Part shown: piece by piece, positions 11,421 to 23,294 of the stretch
Numbering within the stretch: the stretch's first letter is position 1
Layout: every line of letters starts with the position of its first letter
Source: Didymodactylos carnosus
Lineage: Eukaryota; Rotifera; Eurotatoria; Philodinida; Philodinidae
DNA: 25,710 bases
Reading direction: 5' to 3'
NCBI GenBank assembly: GCA_905250885.1
Contig: CAJNOQ010002199.1
Span: 1 to 25,710, forward strand
Program-made: the position numbers and the translations under genes
Notes under the pieces: generated by a model
Database searches by the model: none
The model's input: the letters and a program-made list of their open reading frames with translations, nothing else
What the model was told of the DNA's origin: nothing

Positions 11421-11815
11421 CGTTGAATGTTAAATCGCGAAACATAAAAAACAAAAATTATCGGTGACCTCAAAACGTATAATTTCAATGAGTGTGACCG
11501 GAAAAAAAATGTTTTTCGTTTTTTTCTTGTGACAATAAAATAATATATAGAATTCGATTTCTATAAGAAGAAAGAGGACAAAGACGAAAAAGAAAATTCA
11601 AATTTTAGTAATCAAGGGTAATAATGGCACCGTTGTTTTTCACAATATAAAAACTACATCCACCTATATACTTAAACAATAGTTTTACAACAACAAATAT
11701 TATATATCTTACTATCAATAGTTACGTCGTCCTTTTTCAATTCTCCTAATTAGAATTCTAAACTTCGTATTAGATCTGAATCATGTTGATTTTCTTGTAC
11801 TATCTCATTAAATAT

Positions 11816-11907
11816 ACCCAGACTACGAATCCAGTAAGCAATCTCAAACAGTCGTTTACGGCCGATAAGAGCGCCGCTATCAACGCACCCCTAACACGAA
11901 ATATATT
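11816..11907. other. GC-richer islet in the long gene-free region
   Basis: About 90 bp containing ACGGCCGATAAGAGCGCCGC and AACGCACCCCTAACACG, markedly richer in G+C than the surrounding kilobases. One minus-strand frame is open through it for about 30 codons, but I recognise no protein. It could be part of a dispersed element, a conserved regulatory site or a non-coding exon; the sequence alone does not decide. Confidence 0.35.
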
Positions 11908-13167
11908 TTGCCGACCATAAACAAAATACGAACAAAATTCATTCTAACAACGTTCTAATTCTACAGAGAAGAAAAATGTCTAGATTCCAGCATTTTTGAA
12001 ATAAACAACTTTATCAAAATAGTAAATAACTATAGTATCTAGAAGGATAAATTTCCTCTTTAATTATTTATATTTGATAGATGCCTAGTTACTGGCGCTT
12101 ATAATTGTCTTGAATTTAAATTTTTTTTTATTGTATGCATTTAATGGTGCTTGAACAGGATAATGACTAGTATAAATTTTTTTATCTTTCGTGTTGTCAC
12201 GTTCGTCTATACATACATACTAATTAGTAAATGAAATATATATGTATGAAACTGTTCCTTTCTATTTTGAGCAAATAAACAGGTGTCTCAACACCATGAT
12301 GAACTTTGCTATAGGTAAAACTGAAACAAACACAAGACAATTGTCGAATCAATGTCATTATATTTATGTATGGATGTACTGATCGACAAGATTAACTTTT
12401 ATGTGGTAATGAATAATAAATAATCAAGAACTGTTAAGCCCTTTCATAAAGTAAATGTTTCTATTTATGCTTGGTTAGAATCTTCCATGACTAATGGAAT
12501 TAGGTTAATCTAAATTCTGCATATTAACTGTCTCTATTTCTTATCAAATACCTATATCTCAGTAAAACTACCATCAAAAAATCTAAATTTCATATTTAAA
12601 CCTCATCTAATGGTTAGAGACTATCATAAAATATCGGTTGATTTAAAACATAAACTAGATTTTTTGACGTAAAGATTTGTCAATTATTTTTTTTAATTTC
12701 AATATCTTGTCACAAATTTTAAAGTTCATCGTAACCTTTGTCTATATTCAACCGATAAGGAATGATATCTATTGAATTGAAAAAGAAAGAGCAAAAAAGC
12801 TTATGTGTGTTATCGATCATTAACCTAGATGTGCCAGCAAAATATAAGTAACAACGGTACTATTAAATATACGTATAGTTTTGAAAAACATATATTTTCA
12901 CATACACACCTATATATACATTAAGAGAATGAAAATGTTGTTTCTTTCTTTCCTTCTTGTTCAATGTCCCAAATTTGAACAATGAACGAGAATATATAGA
13001 TGTTTGTCTGTCTATACATTAAAGTCTAGGTCTTCCTTTTTTTTTTTCCTCGTATATCCTTCAACTCATTTTTCGCATCAATTCTGTTCATTTCTCTTCA
13101 AGTATTGTTCTTCAAAATTTTGAAAGAAATATTTTGTTTTTGATGATAAAAAAATTTGATATATGTG

Positions 13168-13187
13168 TATATATATATATATATATA
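13168..13187. repeat. TA dinucleotide repeat
   Basis: A (TA)10 microsatellite, uninterrupted, in non-coding DNA. Confidence 0.9.
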
Positions 13188-16100
13188 CATATTGCCTGTT
13201 CTATTGTTGTGTATATGTATGTCTTAAATTTTGAACAAACCATTGTTGATATGTTAGCGGAAAAAAGAGAAAATAAATTAGGTCAAGTGAAAATTAAAAG
13301 TTTTCGAGAACAGAACAATAATACACAAAAATGTACTGAATAGTTTTAGCGTCGTCTACTAAAAAGAAGGATGTTGATCAATGCGTTTAAATAGTAAGAA
13401 TATGAAATATATAGGAAAAAGAACATAGCTCTCATCAAATTCAAAGACCACTTCTTATCCATGTTAAAATTTTATTTTTTGCCACTTTTTACATCCGATC
13501 TTGATGAAACTTTCAGAGTATATTGATCTAATCAAAGTAGCGTTTAAAATACAGTTTTCAAAGTTCTATCTATTGTCGTATACGAACTATCACTCGAATA
13601 AGAATAAGCGTCTAAGAAGAGGATACGGATTTACAAGAACTCGCCATAATCTTGTACGTCAAAGAGATCGGCAATATTTTGAATTGAAGCTAACACATGC
13701 GTCTAGAGAATCAGATTTGTCATAATTTTCTTTGCAGGCTTTCTGAACATAGAAAAGGTTAAATAGTTTAAAAATGACCGTTATAATTTCATGAAGGTGT
13801 TTCGTTATATGATAACTTAGTTCAAAGTTTAAAAATCGGGTTCTGTTCTAGACAAGTGTGCTTTAACGCGTCCAATATTATAAAGAATTATTGCAAACTA
13901 GGAAACATTCTAAAGGAAAAAAACGATTTTGAGAGAAATACAAAAGAACACGAATCTAAAAGAGCCCGAAACAGTAGCAGAATGGAGCGGAGCGTATTTA
14001 AATAAATTTGTATAAAAACTGCAGAAAAGAGCCCGTGAGTACTTGTTCTAATTTCATGCCTCTGGTACCTCCTCGCGTTTTTAGTGGTCGAGCAGTACAC
14101 GTTTCCATACTCTTTTCTGATTTTTTATTCAATATGAAATACTTTTCAATTTTAAAGAATGAATTTTTTAATATATCCGAGACAAAATCTACTTATTCGT
14201 ATATTCTTAACATATTCGGCCATAAGCAATCTGACGGGCATATGTGCCACATATGCATGTACGTGTGCGAACCTTGTTTTTTGCTAGAAATCACATATTT
14301 TGAGCCGTTTTCCCTACTAGATTTCTAAAGATTTTCTTGACAAGCTATAGATTCAGCTTCTTGAAGACGAATTTCGATGCTTTTTTTCAAGTAAAGTATT
14401 GGTACCCAGGTACCGACAACTCTCTACTGATAATATCTATTCACTAGTTTAAAGTATAACTCTCCTAGCTGTTTGTTTGCGTTTTGAAAATGACTATGAC
14501 ATAAAGTGTTTTTGAGTGTCATATTCTATTATTGAACATTTATAAATGTGTCTACTTTCTATTTGTCAAAGGATCTATGGTAAAAAAACAAAATATGATA
14601 GAAAGAAAAATCATGTGTGAGATCAAGGTAAAGAAACAAAGACTATGAAACATAAACAAAAAATTATTCAAATAATTCTTGTGTATCGCAAAATACTCTA
14701 TTAAACTATTAATGAAATAAGAGGAATAATCAATTTTAGCAAGTAATCGCACTAAATGCTATCTATCTAGATGTGAGCGAAATTTCAGATTCTCTTAATG
14801 AACTGATCGAGTTTTATGGAAGTAATTTTTGAAAGAGAAAAGTTATATCAGTGTGTTTATCACAAAAACTGTTCACATCTCTATTCAGTTTTAAGGTAAT
14901 TTATAATAAAACAAACAAATTATGGATAAATAAATATATGTCACATATACATAACAATAGATACAATTTTAGGGATCATGCGCAATCTTAAGTTGATGAA
15001 TTTCCATTGCCGGAACATATCTACAGTCCGCTCAATATAACATATTAAACACGATTCTTTATTCATCCAATTTGAATTTGTGCTCCTGTAACACAGACGA
15101 AAAAGAGACGGATATGAAGGTACTACGTAACTCTAGCTTCCTATAATCTTTATTAGTACAAATGACCATTAGATTTCATATATCTCCGTTTTTAGCATCA
15201 AATGTCAGAGAGAGTATATATATTTATTATATCGTTACTAAAAGGTATTTTCTTCCTGTACTATTGTCAGAAATGTAAATGAAAATTCTTCAAAGCATGC
15301 GCACACAAGAAACCTGAAAAAGGAAAAAGAGAAGAGAAAGCGGTTTTATATACCAATGTGTATATTTAAAATTACAAAAAAAAAAAAAGAAAAGAAGAAA
15401 TTGTTGATGGCTTCAATTTGAGGTGCGCTTTTTTGTCTTCGGATATTCGACTATAACAAAGATAAATTTTAACTTGATTTATATCAAGGTAGTCTTCGAT
15501 ATGAAAACACATTTCACTTCCATATAAGATGGCGACACTCACATTTTCGTTTTCTCATCTACATATATTTTTCACAGACAAGGCTGTATGACATATAAAA
15601 TTTACAAATAATTATTTATCTTCCTTTTTGTTTCATAATAATAAATGATTGTATGTCTTTGGCAAATAACAAATCAGAAAGATCTATTATTATACTTAAG
15701 GTTAGATAAAACGAAAATGAATAAGGGAAAATCAAGAATAAAGAAAAATTAATTAATAAAAACATACTATCAATGTCACAAAACATATCAATATAATCAC
15801 AAACGAAATTTAATTCGCACAAAGCTTCACTAATCAACTATTTGACGTGTAAGTGAGATATGTTGCAAATTGTCCTTGAAATTGCATTATCCAAATGCTA
15901 TTCTCGGAAAAAAATATTTGATACTAAAAAATGGTACGAAAGTTTTATAACTGATATTGTCCATACATAGAATACATTTTTTCAACGATACTTTTTTTTG
16001 TTTTGGTCCAATTATATCGATAATAAATCAGTTTACTTACATCAAATCAAATTGTTTTTTATTTGTAATTATTTATATTTTCTTCAAGTTGACGGTAATG

Positions 16101-19100
16101 GTTATTTATCATACGTGGTGTATCAAAATTTATATTGTTGTAGACGCAATAATGACTTTTAAATATCTCTCTATTTACAAACATATATTTTTTCCTCCTT
16201 CACGTTTCTCTTTTTCTCATCTTCTTGTGTATATAACATTATCATTATCATAGTTTTGATATCCTACTCATCCAAACAGATCTTTGTTCCGTCATCATTT
16301 CATAATACAGAGTTTATATTTATCTTTTTTTAAAAAAAAACTTATACACCTGTAATGAAATATGATAATAAATACTAAAAGAGAGAAAAATGCGACAATT
16401 GTTTTTGAAATTGTTGATGGACTACTCTATACTTTTTTCATCCTTCCTGTTCTTGATAATAATGAGGACACACATTTACCTCGTCGTTACACCTGGTGAT
16501 ATACTGAGATGTTTAGTTTTATCAGCATAGAAAACATTTTAATACAAAACAAGGAGAGAAAAAACTAAACAAACTTAGAAATCAACATTTTTTCTGTCGA
16601 TATAACGAACCCAACAAAGAAAAAAGCAAATTAGACTCAACTAGTATATCAGTGGATCAACATTTCTATTTCCACATATCCAAATTTTTAGTCAACTAGT
16701 TGGAAAGTAGGTGGAATTATACCGAGTTCAAAACAGTTAGAAATGTTGATTGTATGTTGAGATTTGACTAGTCCAAGTTGCTGAGTAATGTGATTATTTG
16801 CGCTAGAAACCGATGTTATTGTTTTTTTAAACAATTCTCGCCCCATCATAGATATGCATGTAGAGATTTGTATTCTTTTCAACTCCCTTACCATTATCAT
16901 CATAAGCTCATGTTACACTGAAGTGGAGAGTGTGTATAGAAGAATAGTAAATAACATAGTTCCTCTATTGATATGGACAGGATCGAGATTTTCCAGTTTC
17001 GGTTAAAATTTTTTTTACCTCGAATCCGAAAGAAAAGAAGAAACTGCTCGTAAAATACGAAAAAATGATAGTGACAAACAATAAAGTTACGAACAGTCAG
17101 ATGATGATGTATGTAATGATATAAACTTGTTTTCTGAATGAAACGCATTGTGCTTTCTAGAGATTTTGGTGATGTATTAAAGTTTATATGAAACAGTAGA
17201 CGGACAGATGCGATATGTCAAGATGTGAACTCATCTTGTGGAAAAATATCATTGATTTTAATCTGATTTCCGGCGGATATGAGAATCGTTTTCTCAGGCT
17301 AAAACCTCTCTGCGATATGATACGCTACCCGACGCTCTCAAATCTCTTTACTATTTAACGCACGTTATGAAAAGAAGAATAAAATAGAATCTGATAGATG
17401 TCTGACGTAAACAAGCGGAAAAATCAAACTATCAATCTCATGACGCTGTTTCAACTAGATTCAATGTTGACAGCCAGTTAAAATAGAGAATATTTCAGTG
17501 ATAATACTGTGAGACGAACAGTTTAAACAAATAACCTCGGCACACTCACGGTTCAATCATTAGTTATTCATTATACATTCCATGCCATGTCTGGATAGAA
17601 GTAACTTCGGTATGCAAGATTCCTCATTTAGACCATCATACAATTACATACTTTGTATCATACAAGTGATTTGTACCGTTGATTTACAATGTGTAAAACT
17701 CATAATAATTTTTTCTGTTGAATAGACCAGGTTACTTTTTGTATTTTATTCCTCTCAAGTGTCCTCACTGCCACTCAAAAATCTCAACTGTATGTTATGT
17801 GGTTACCGAATTACAGGTGACTGAAAGAAACTTTGAGTTTTGAACGCCATGAGACGAAAAGAAAACACTTTTATTACTTAGATGAAATATGTTCTTGTCA
17901 TGATCTCTGAAAATAATTTGTAGTAGACAAGTGCAGGTTCACAGATACTATGACTTGTGTTTGTCTTGCTACCTGAACTGTGCTCTAATCTACTAAAAAA
18001 CTTGACTTGATCCTTATCCAAAGTATGGAAACGATAGACAGCTTTAAGTTCGCTCTTTTAATTAAAAAGAAATATCAGCACTATCTATCGTCATGAAATA
18101 AATCTTCACAATATTTACATTGAAAACTAAAATTTAATTTTATTATATAATGATCGATTTGTTTTCGGTAAATCGATCTCGTCCTAGCAGTTAGTAGTTT
18201 GAGGCCAGAAAACCTTTAGCGCAATTCTGCTTCATAGTTCTATTTTTACATAATAATCAACTTTTTCCACCTATTTTAAACGTTCGGTATCACAACAGAT
18301 TAGAAGATTTTGCTGTTTATTGTGGTAGAATGATATTTCTGAAAAATATGAAAGAAAACTTTTGTTGTCATTACTTAGATTAGTAGAATTCGCGCAGATA
18401 GTTAGAAAAAATTCCGACGAATCGTTTTTCACAGTATCATACTATAACAGTATAAAGACAGTATGAATCACTCACATGCTCTGTATGTTATGTCATACCC
18501 TGTATGTAATATCGTGATACGATGGAAACAAGCTAAATCCACATATCGCGAGACATTGTATGCGAAAGAAGATATGCAGCCAAGCAAGATCTTTAAAAGC
18601 ATTATATTGGGTTATCTGTCTTAAACATATTTTATCGTCTTATTACATTACATACTGTAGGACAGGATTATATAATTCAATTTTCATTTCCTTAAGGTAT
18701 TGCCTCAAAGTTAAAAATAGTACGAAAAACGAGCTAAGGTTCCTTTTGTCTTTAGTATATCTGGTTGAAAATGATAATATTTATGATACTTTTTTAAAAA
18801 AATAAACAAAACATATCACCTACCGTCATTATTGAATATTTTATTCATTAGGATTAAGTATGGATTTTATTTGCGTTTAGTGTATATGAATACGAAGGCC
18901 AATTTTGTTCTTCTTGTACGGAAGTATTCAATATGATGGAAATTTTTTTATTTATTTGCTTTACCAACACAAACGTAAACAGCCAGGTAATGGTACTACC
19001 AGCATTTTTACCATCCACTCATAACGTAACCCGGAACTATATTCGAACGTTATTTTCTTTTTTTATATATATTTCGATTCTTCTTCAATGCAACATCGCT

Positions 19101-19435
19101 GCTGCTTTTTGAAAAAAAAAGAAACGAAATAAACTTTTTTTTTATTGAAGGAAAGGTGCAGGAAAAAAAGCATTTTTCAACTTAAGCTTTATCAAAAAAA
19201 CAATTTTCGTTTGGATTTCAAATTTTAAGTTCCGCACATCATATTTTATCAAATTGTAAACAAAATCAAGGAAATAGGAAGCATGTAACATACAGATATT
19301 GATACAATTTTTCACAAATACACTAGATTCTTTAACTAAAGTATTTTAATATATATCTAAGATTCTCATCCTGGCCACAGCAGCTCTCTAGATATTTTTA
19401 AAACAATTCCATTTCAATAGTAGAACAGTGGACGC

Positions 19436-19584
19436 CTTGTAACTAACTGTTTGAACTAACAGTTTTACTAGAGCTCTGCATATCATGTTTTCATAGTTAA
19501 ATTACAATTTCTTGAATTACAGGCGTGATTGGAAAATCGATATAAAAATTTTACTATTATTATTCGACTATAGTTAGTTACAAG
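19436..19584. repeat. Small inverted-repeat element, 13-bp arms
   Basis: CTTGTAACTAACT at 19436-19448 is matched exactly by its reverse complement at 19572-19584. Inside the left part there is a further small hairpin (AACTGTT...AACAGTT, about 19445-19465). It could be a worn MITE of about 150 bp or chance in AT-rich DNA; there is no coding content. Confidence 0.35.
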
Positions 19585-20978
19585 TAAACAGATTTTGTCT
19601 TTCACATATGAAAGTTGAGAAAAAACAGCAGATGGATGTTTTTTCTATGGATTATTTGTTCTCTTTTTTCACTTCTCGAAGTTCGATTTACGTACACACG
19701 CATATCTTTTTTTTTACATTTCTTAATAATATGTAGAAAACGTATATATATATTTTTTTCTCTCCTTTAACGGGAAGCTCGAACATAGGTATTCGTTTTT
19801 TTGTTTTTTAAAGTTGAATGAAAAAAGGAAATAAAGAATATTTCAATTTTTCTTTTCTCACTTAGAGACACAAGTAAAGAAATAAAAGTGTACAAAATCC
19901 ATTGTTTCCTTAAAGAAGAAACAAAAAGTCTTGATCGTCTTAAGAAAAAGCACTTCAACAAAAAACAGTCATTAAAACATTGCCGTCAACAAGCGAATAG
20001 AAATACTCTGAAATCAAAATTACTGTTGCCGACTAAAGCAATAAGATTTCTTCTTTTAATCGAAAAAAAACGAACATGCCGTCGGTCTGAGACCTTTTCG
20101 ATAATATTTAGAGACAGTTTATATCTATTAAAAATATCTCACACGCATCGAGATACATAATAAAAAAGTTTTATTAGTAACGATTTGCGCTCTAGCATTT
20201 ATTATTAAGAATTCTCTATACCTGTAAATCTTATTTTAGAGTGAAAACCACTTTATCACTAAATATACACTATGTATAATCTTTGTATTTACTGAAGAAA
20301 GCTTGAAATTGTCGTTGTTATGGACCTTTAATTTATTGTACGATTTTGTAGAGATAGAATAGGTGCCGCCCTTGTGAGAAGACCGGTGGCGCCATATACT
20401 ATACAAATCATCGGTACTATATTAAATACAAGTTAAAACACTGATCACATTTTTATCATCACTTAAATTTAGATATCTTTTAAATTAATACGTGTACAAG
20501 AAGAACATCATCTCAATATATCACAAATTTTCCGGTTAACCGATGAGAAAATTTCTCGTTTGATCACCTCATTGCAAGAGGGTGAGAGAAATATATCACT
20601 ATTAAAATACTTCTGCCATTTTCGGTCAAGATATCATGTTACGATCAGTTAGGTATTAGAAAATATCAAAGGGTTAAAAGGATCTATGATTCTACAAGGA
20701 TTTTTTTTCCTTTACTTTTTATACACAACGCATATTTTTTTCTTCTGTTTCTCTATCGTCGTCGTCCTTTTGATAATAACATACCGTACCCTGTGTCGGA
20801 TGCGTCATGTTTATTTAACTCTCCTATATAGGAATAACACAATTATTCGAGTAAAATAGCCGAAACGTTTATTATTAAAGAATGTTAATATGATTATCGA
20901 TATTTCTTAAAGCAAGTTATAAAGTTTAATAAGAAAATAAATTAGAAGTTCTCTTGTAGTTTTTATAGAAAGAAAATA

Positions 20979-21601
20979 ATGGGTAATAGTCAAGTTCCCT
21001 ATGTGTTCACTGAGAAAGATATAGTTATTTTACAAAAGTTGACTGGTAAATCAAAATCGGATATTCAAGAATGGTACAATGATTTTACAAAAAATTGTCG
21101 AAATGGTAAAATGAATAAAAATGAATTTCAACATTATTATTCAAAATTGAAAGAAAATCCACGATTAGAAACTATTACTGATTATATTTTTACTGCGTTT
21201 GATACAAATAAGTCTGGCAAGTATTGAACATGTGTTTCTATCACCGATTATTACAATAAACAATTATTTTTTTTCTTTTAGGTTATTTAGAATTTGATGA
21301 ATTTCTTACTGGTTACATTTTAACGACAGATGGTTCAGCTCTAGACAAAATTGGATACGCGTTCGATGTTTACGATGTTAATGATAATGAAGTAATTGAG
21401 AAGAAAGAAGCTAGAAAAATAATTCGGTTATTGTTTAAAATAACAAACATGTCCGAGAATGATGTTGAAAATTATACAGAAACCGTCATGTTATCGTTTG
21501 ATATAGATAGAGATAAAGCTATATCACGGAAAGAGTTTATTGATGGATGCCTAAATGATTCAACATTAGGGAAAATGATTAGTCCGTTTCATGTGTATTA
21601 A
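20979..21601 (+). CDS. EF-hand calcium-binding protein, neuronal calcium sensor/recoverin-like
   Basis: Two exons, 20979-21216 and 21282-21601, give 185 residues, close to the usual length of about 190 for this family. The start is MGNSQVPYV; Gly2 would allow N-myristoylation, but residue 6 is Val rather than Ser/Thr, so this is uncertain. The first EF-hand is degenerate (NCRNGKMNKNEF), as in neuronal calcium sensors. The second (DTNKSGYLEFDE), third (DVNDNEVIEKKE, with Glu where Gly is normal) and fourth (DIDRDKAISRKE) keep the acidic ligand positions including the final Glu. Such proteins switch membrane or target binding with calcium. The intron (21217-21281, 65 bp) must start with GC: only G|GCAAGTAT joins in frame to TTTTAG|GTTATTTAG and restores the second EF loop, while the nearby GTATTG donor leads to a stop. 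Assignment to one subfamily (NCS-1, visinin-like, KChIP) is not possible by eye. Confidence 0.88.
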
Positions 21602-22004
21602 GTGAAAGAAAATAATTTGTTAGAAATATGATCAAATAATTTTAATATTCTTAAGCAAAAGATGTGATTTTGGGTTTTTTTGAACGAAATTTACCATTAT
21701 TTTTTGGAATAACAATATGTTCCTACAGTTTGTCGAAACTTTTTGTCGAATACAACTTACTTTAACACATAAAAACTGTGACAGATATTATCGTTTACTT
21801 CTTTGAGACGAAAAGATAAAATCTTAACTCGGTCTATAGTGTAGGAGATTCCGCTTAGTTATTGTTTCACAAAATTTTTGGAGTACGACAGAAGAATGTT
21901 GTTTCACCGTTAATCTACTCTATTTTGAGAGACTAGACGCTTTTAATTCTGTCTCACTTTAAGACATAACTCGGGAATTTATTCATCTGATATGAACTAT
22001 TTAT
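21602..22004. other. Convergent intergenic region
   Basis: About 400 bp between the ends of the plus-strand EF-hand gene and the minus-strand Tudor gene. It should contain both 3' UTRs. Minus-strand AATAAA hexamers occur at 22005-22000 and 21983-21978, fitting poly(A) signals for the Tudor gene. Nothing else is seen. Confidence 0.5.
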
Positions 22005-22751
22005 TTAAGGGAATAAAAAGCTAAAATTATCTAATACATGAGATTTTTGACTTTTATAATATAAATGACAGCTCTTACTTCGTCTTAGTGGTATTGCTCG
22101 CGATCGTTTGTTTTCATTGGTGATGGGAGATCGACTTTTATCTTTAATGTGTTTTATTGAATACATTGGTTTTGACTTTGCATTCAGCATGATTAAATCA
22201 CTAATTGGTCGTTCATCCAATACGTCGAAATCAACGTATCTGACAACGCACGTTTGATGATCCGAAGACAAAGCCAGAATTTTTACCTCATAGTATTCAT
22301 TAGAAATTGAACATACATCATCTGTAGACACATAACATACTTTTTCTCCATGCAAACTAGTAAGAATAGAAAAAATATCATTTTTCATTTCATTGTTAAT
22401 ATTTGACGATAAATTGTTTTCATAAAATTTTTCGAGTCGCCATTCTGAACGTGTCAGTGGTGTTGATATTGAATTAGACATAGGTTCACCATTGAAAAAT
22501 GAGCTGCTATTAGAAGTATCATTACTATGGTCAATTAAATTCCGTTCACAATAGTCAACATGATAAAATGCACAAGATAAATCCGCAGTAGGTCGATACC
22601 ATTCAGCCAGTGTCTGTTGGTTAATCTTTGCTGTTGTAGTTTTTTCAGTTTTAATAGTTTTATTCAAAATTGCTCTTGAATATAACCATTCAGTAATAGA
22701 TGATGATGATAGACAATGAAATGATGAATTATCTGTCAGAGTACCATCCAT
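22005..22751 (-). CDS. Single-exon protein with a Tudor domain
   Basis: An intact 248-residue frame. Residues about 137-190 read as a Tudor domain (KVCYVSTDDVCSI, NEYYEVKILAL, QTCVVRYVDFD, ISDLIML), with a strand-by-strand resemblance to the SMN-type Tudor that includes TCVV.Y and the closing SDL. Of the four aromatic cage positions of SMN, the Tyr in NEYYE, the Tyr in VRY and Phe in place of Tyr in VDF are present; the leading Trp is not evident. Tudor domains bind methylated arginine or lysine on RNA-processing proteins or histones. The rest is low-complexity Ser/Asn-rich sequence and a basic tail (residues 202-231). There is no SMN YG-box, so calling it SMN is not justified. The upstream ATG at 22758 starts a nine-codon frame overlapping this start. 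The neighbouring EF-hand gene is convergent. Confidence 0.7.
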   Translation of the reverse strand: MDGTLTDNSSFHCLSSSSITEWLYSRAILNKTIKTEKTTTAKINQQTLAEWYRPTADLSCAFYHVDYCERNLIDHSNDTSNSSSFFNGEPMSNSISTPLTRSEWRLEKFYENNLSSNINNEMKNDIFSILTSLHGEKVCYVSTDDVCSISNEYYEVKILALSSDHQTCVVRYVDFDVLDERPISDLIMLNAKSKPMYSIKHIKDKSRSPITNENKRSRAIPLRRSKSCHLYYKSQKSHVLDNFSFLFP

Positions 22752-22758
22752 TGAACAT

Positions 22759-23294
22759 TTTTAATAAAGTAACGCAAAGTGTTCCGTAGGTATTGCGGAA
22801 AATGTCGTATTGTTACCTAATGAAGAGAGCGCCAATTAGTGTCATCTATAACAAAAAAAGTAAAAAATAATTGCTGCCTATTTCGTTCATTTTTACTGTA
22901 CGACTGCAAAATGAATTTGTTTTCGAAAACTTCATCGTTTTTCTCAGAAAAATATTGAAATTACTATTTTAATGATAAAACAAAACTAGTTTGTTTATCA
23001 TTTTGTTCAAACGAAAATAAACAAGTGAACACACCGTTTGCCTTTGAAAAAAAAATTCTGTTGTCATTTTAACCGTTAATTTATTTTAATCAAAAATCTT
23101 TTCAAAAACTCCCTTGTGCATGCAGAACTGAGTGAAAAGATTTCAAGGAAAAGTCTGTTTGTTTGATCGTGTTATGGCACGTGCAGATACTCTTTTGCAG
23201 ATAAGTCGGATAGAAAAAGTTAACCTACAACCATCCATAGCAACAAAAAGAGCCGCAACCACAGAAGAATCTAACTAACAACCGTACTTGTAAT
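22759..23294. other. Intergenic region upstream of the Tudor gene
   Basis: About 540 bp between the Tudor gene start and the 3' end of the oxidoreductase remnant, both on the minus strand. It should hold the Tudor gene promoter. No TATA box or other element stands out; no ORF or RNA gene is seen. Confidence 0.45.

Larger units (their letters stand above)
7626..20978. other. About 13.3 kb without a recognised gene, between the ETS and EF-hand genes
   Basis: This stretch lies upstream of both the minus-strand ETS gene and the plus-strand EF-hand gene. All open frames of 60-120 codons in it (for example 8694-8948, 9034-9393, 10280-10555, 13501-13725, 18560-18805, 19888-20160) are low-complexity, lack recognisable domains and follow base composition. 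Low-complexity tracts are common, including a poly-A run near 15376-15388. No tRNA, rRNA or CRISPR array was seen. It may hold 5' untranslated exons and cis-regulatory DNA of the ETS gene. The elements that could be picked out are listed separately. Confidence 0.5.

Noticed and set aside
13501-13725. 74-codon plus-strand frame with an Arg-rich middle
   Set aside because: No recognised domain, no intron signals in phase, isolated in non-coding DNA.
14238-14256. 19-bp palindrome GCATATGTGCCACATATGC
   Set aside because: A single isolated palindrome in AT-rich DNA without other context; too little to call a regulatory site.
18560-18805. 81-codon plus-strand frame
   Set aside because: Resembles no family I know and has random-like composition; insufficient to call a gene.
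19888-20160. 90-codon plus-strand frame overlapping an opposite 64-codon frame
   Set aside because: Lys/Arg-rich AT-driven composition on both strands and no domain; treated as chance.
20353-20393. GC-rich patch GGTGCCGCC...GGTGGCGCC
   Set aside because: Arms are only partly complementary; no clear element boundaries and no link to the EF-hand gene beyond being about 600 bp upstream.
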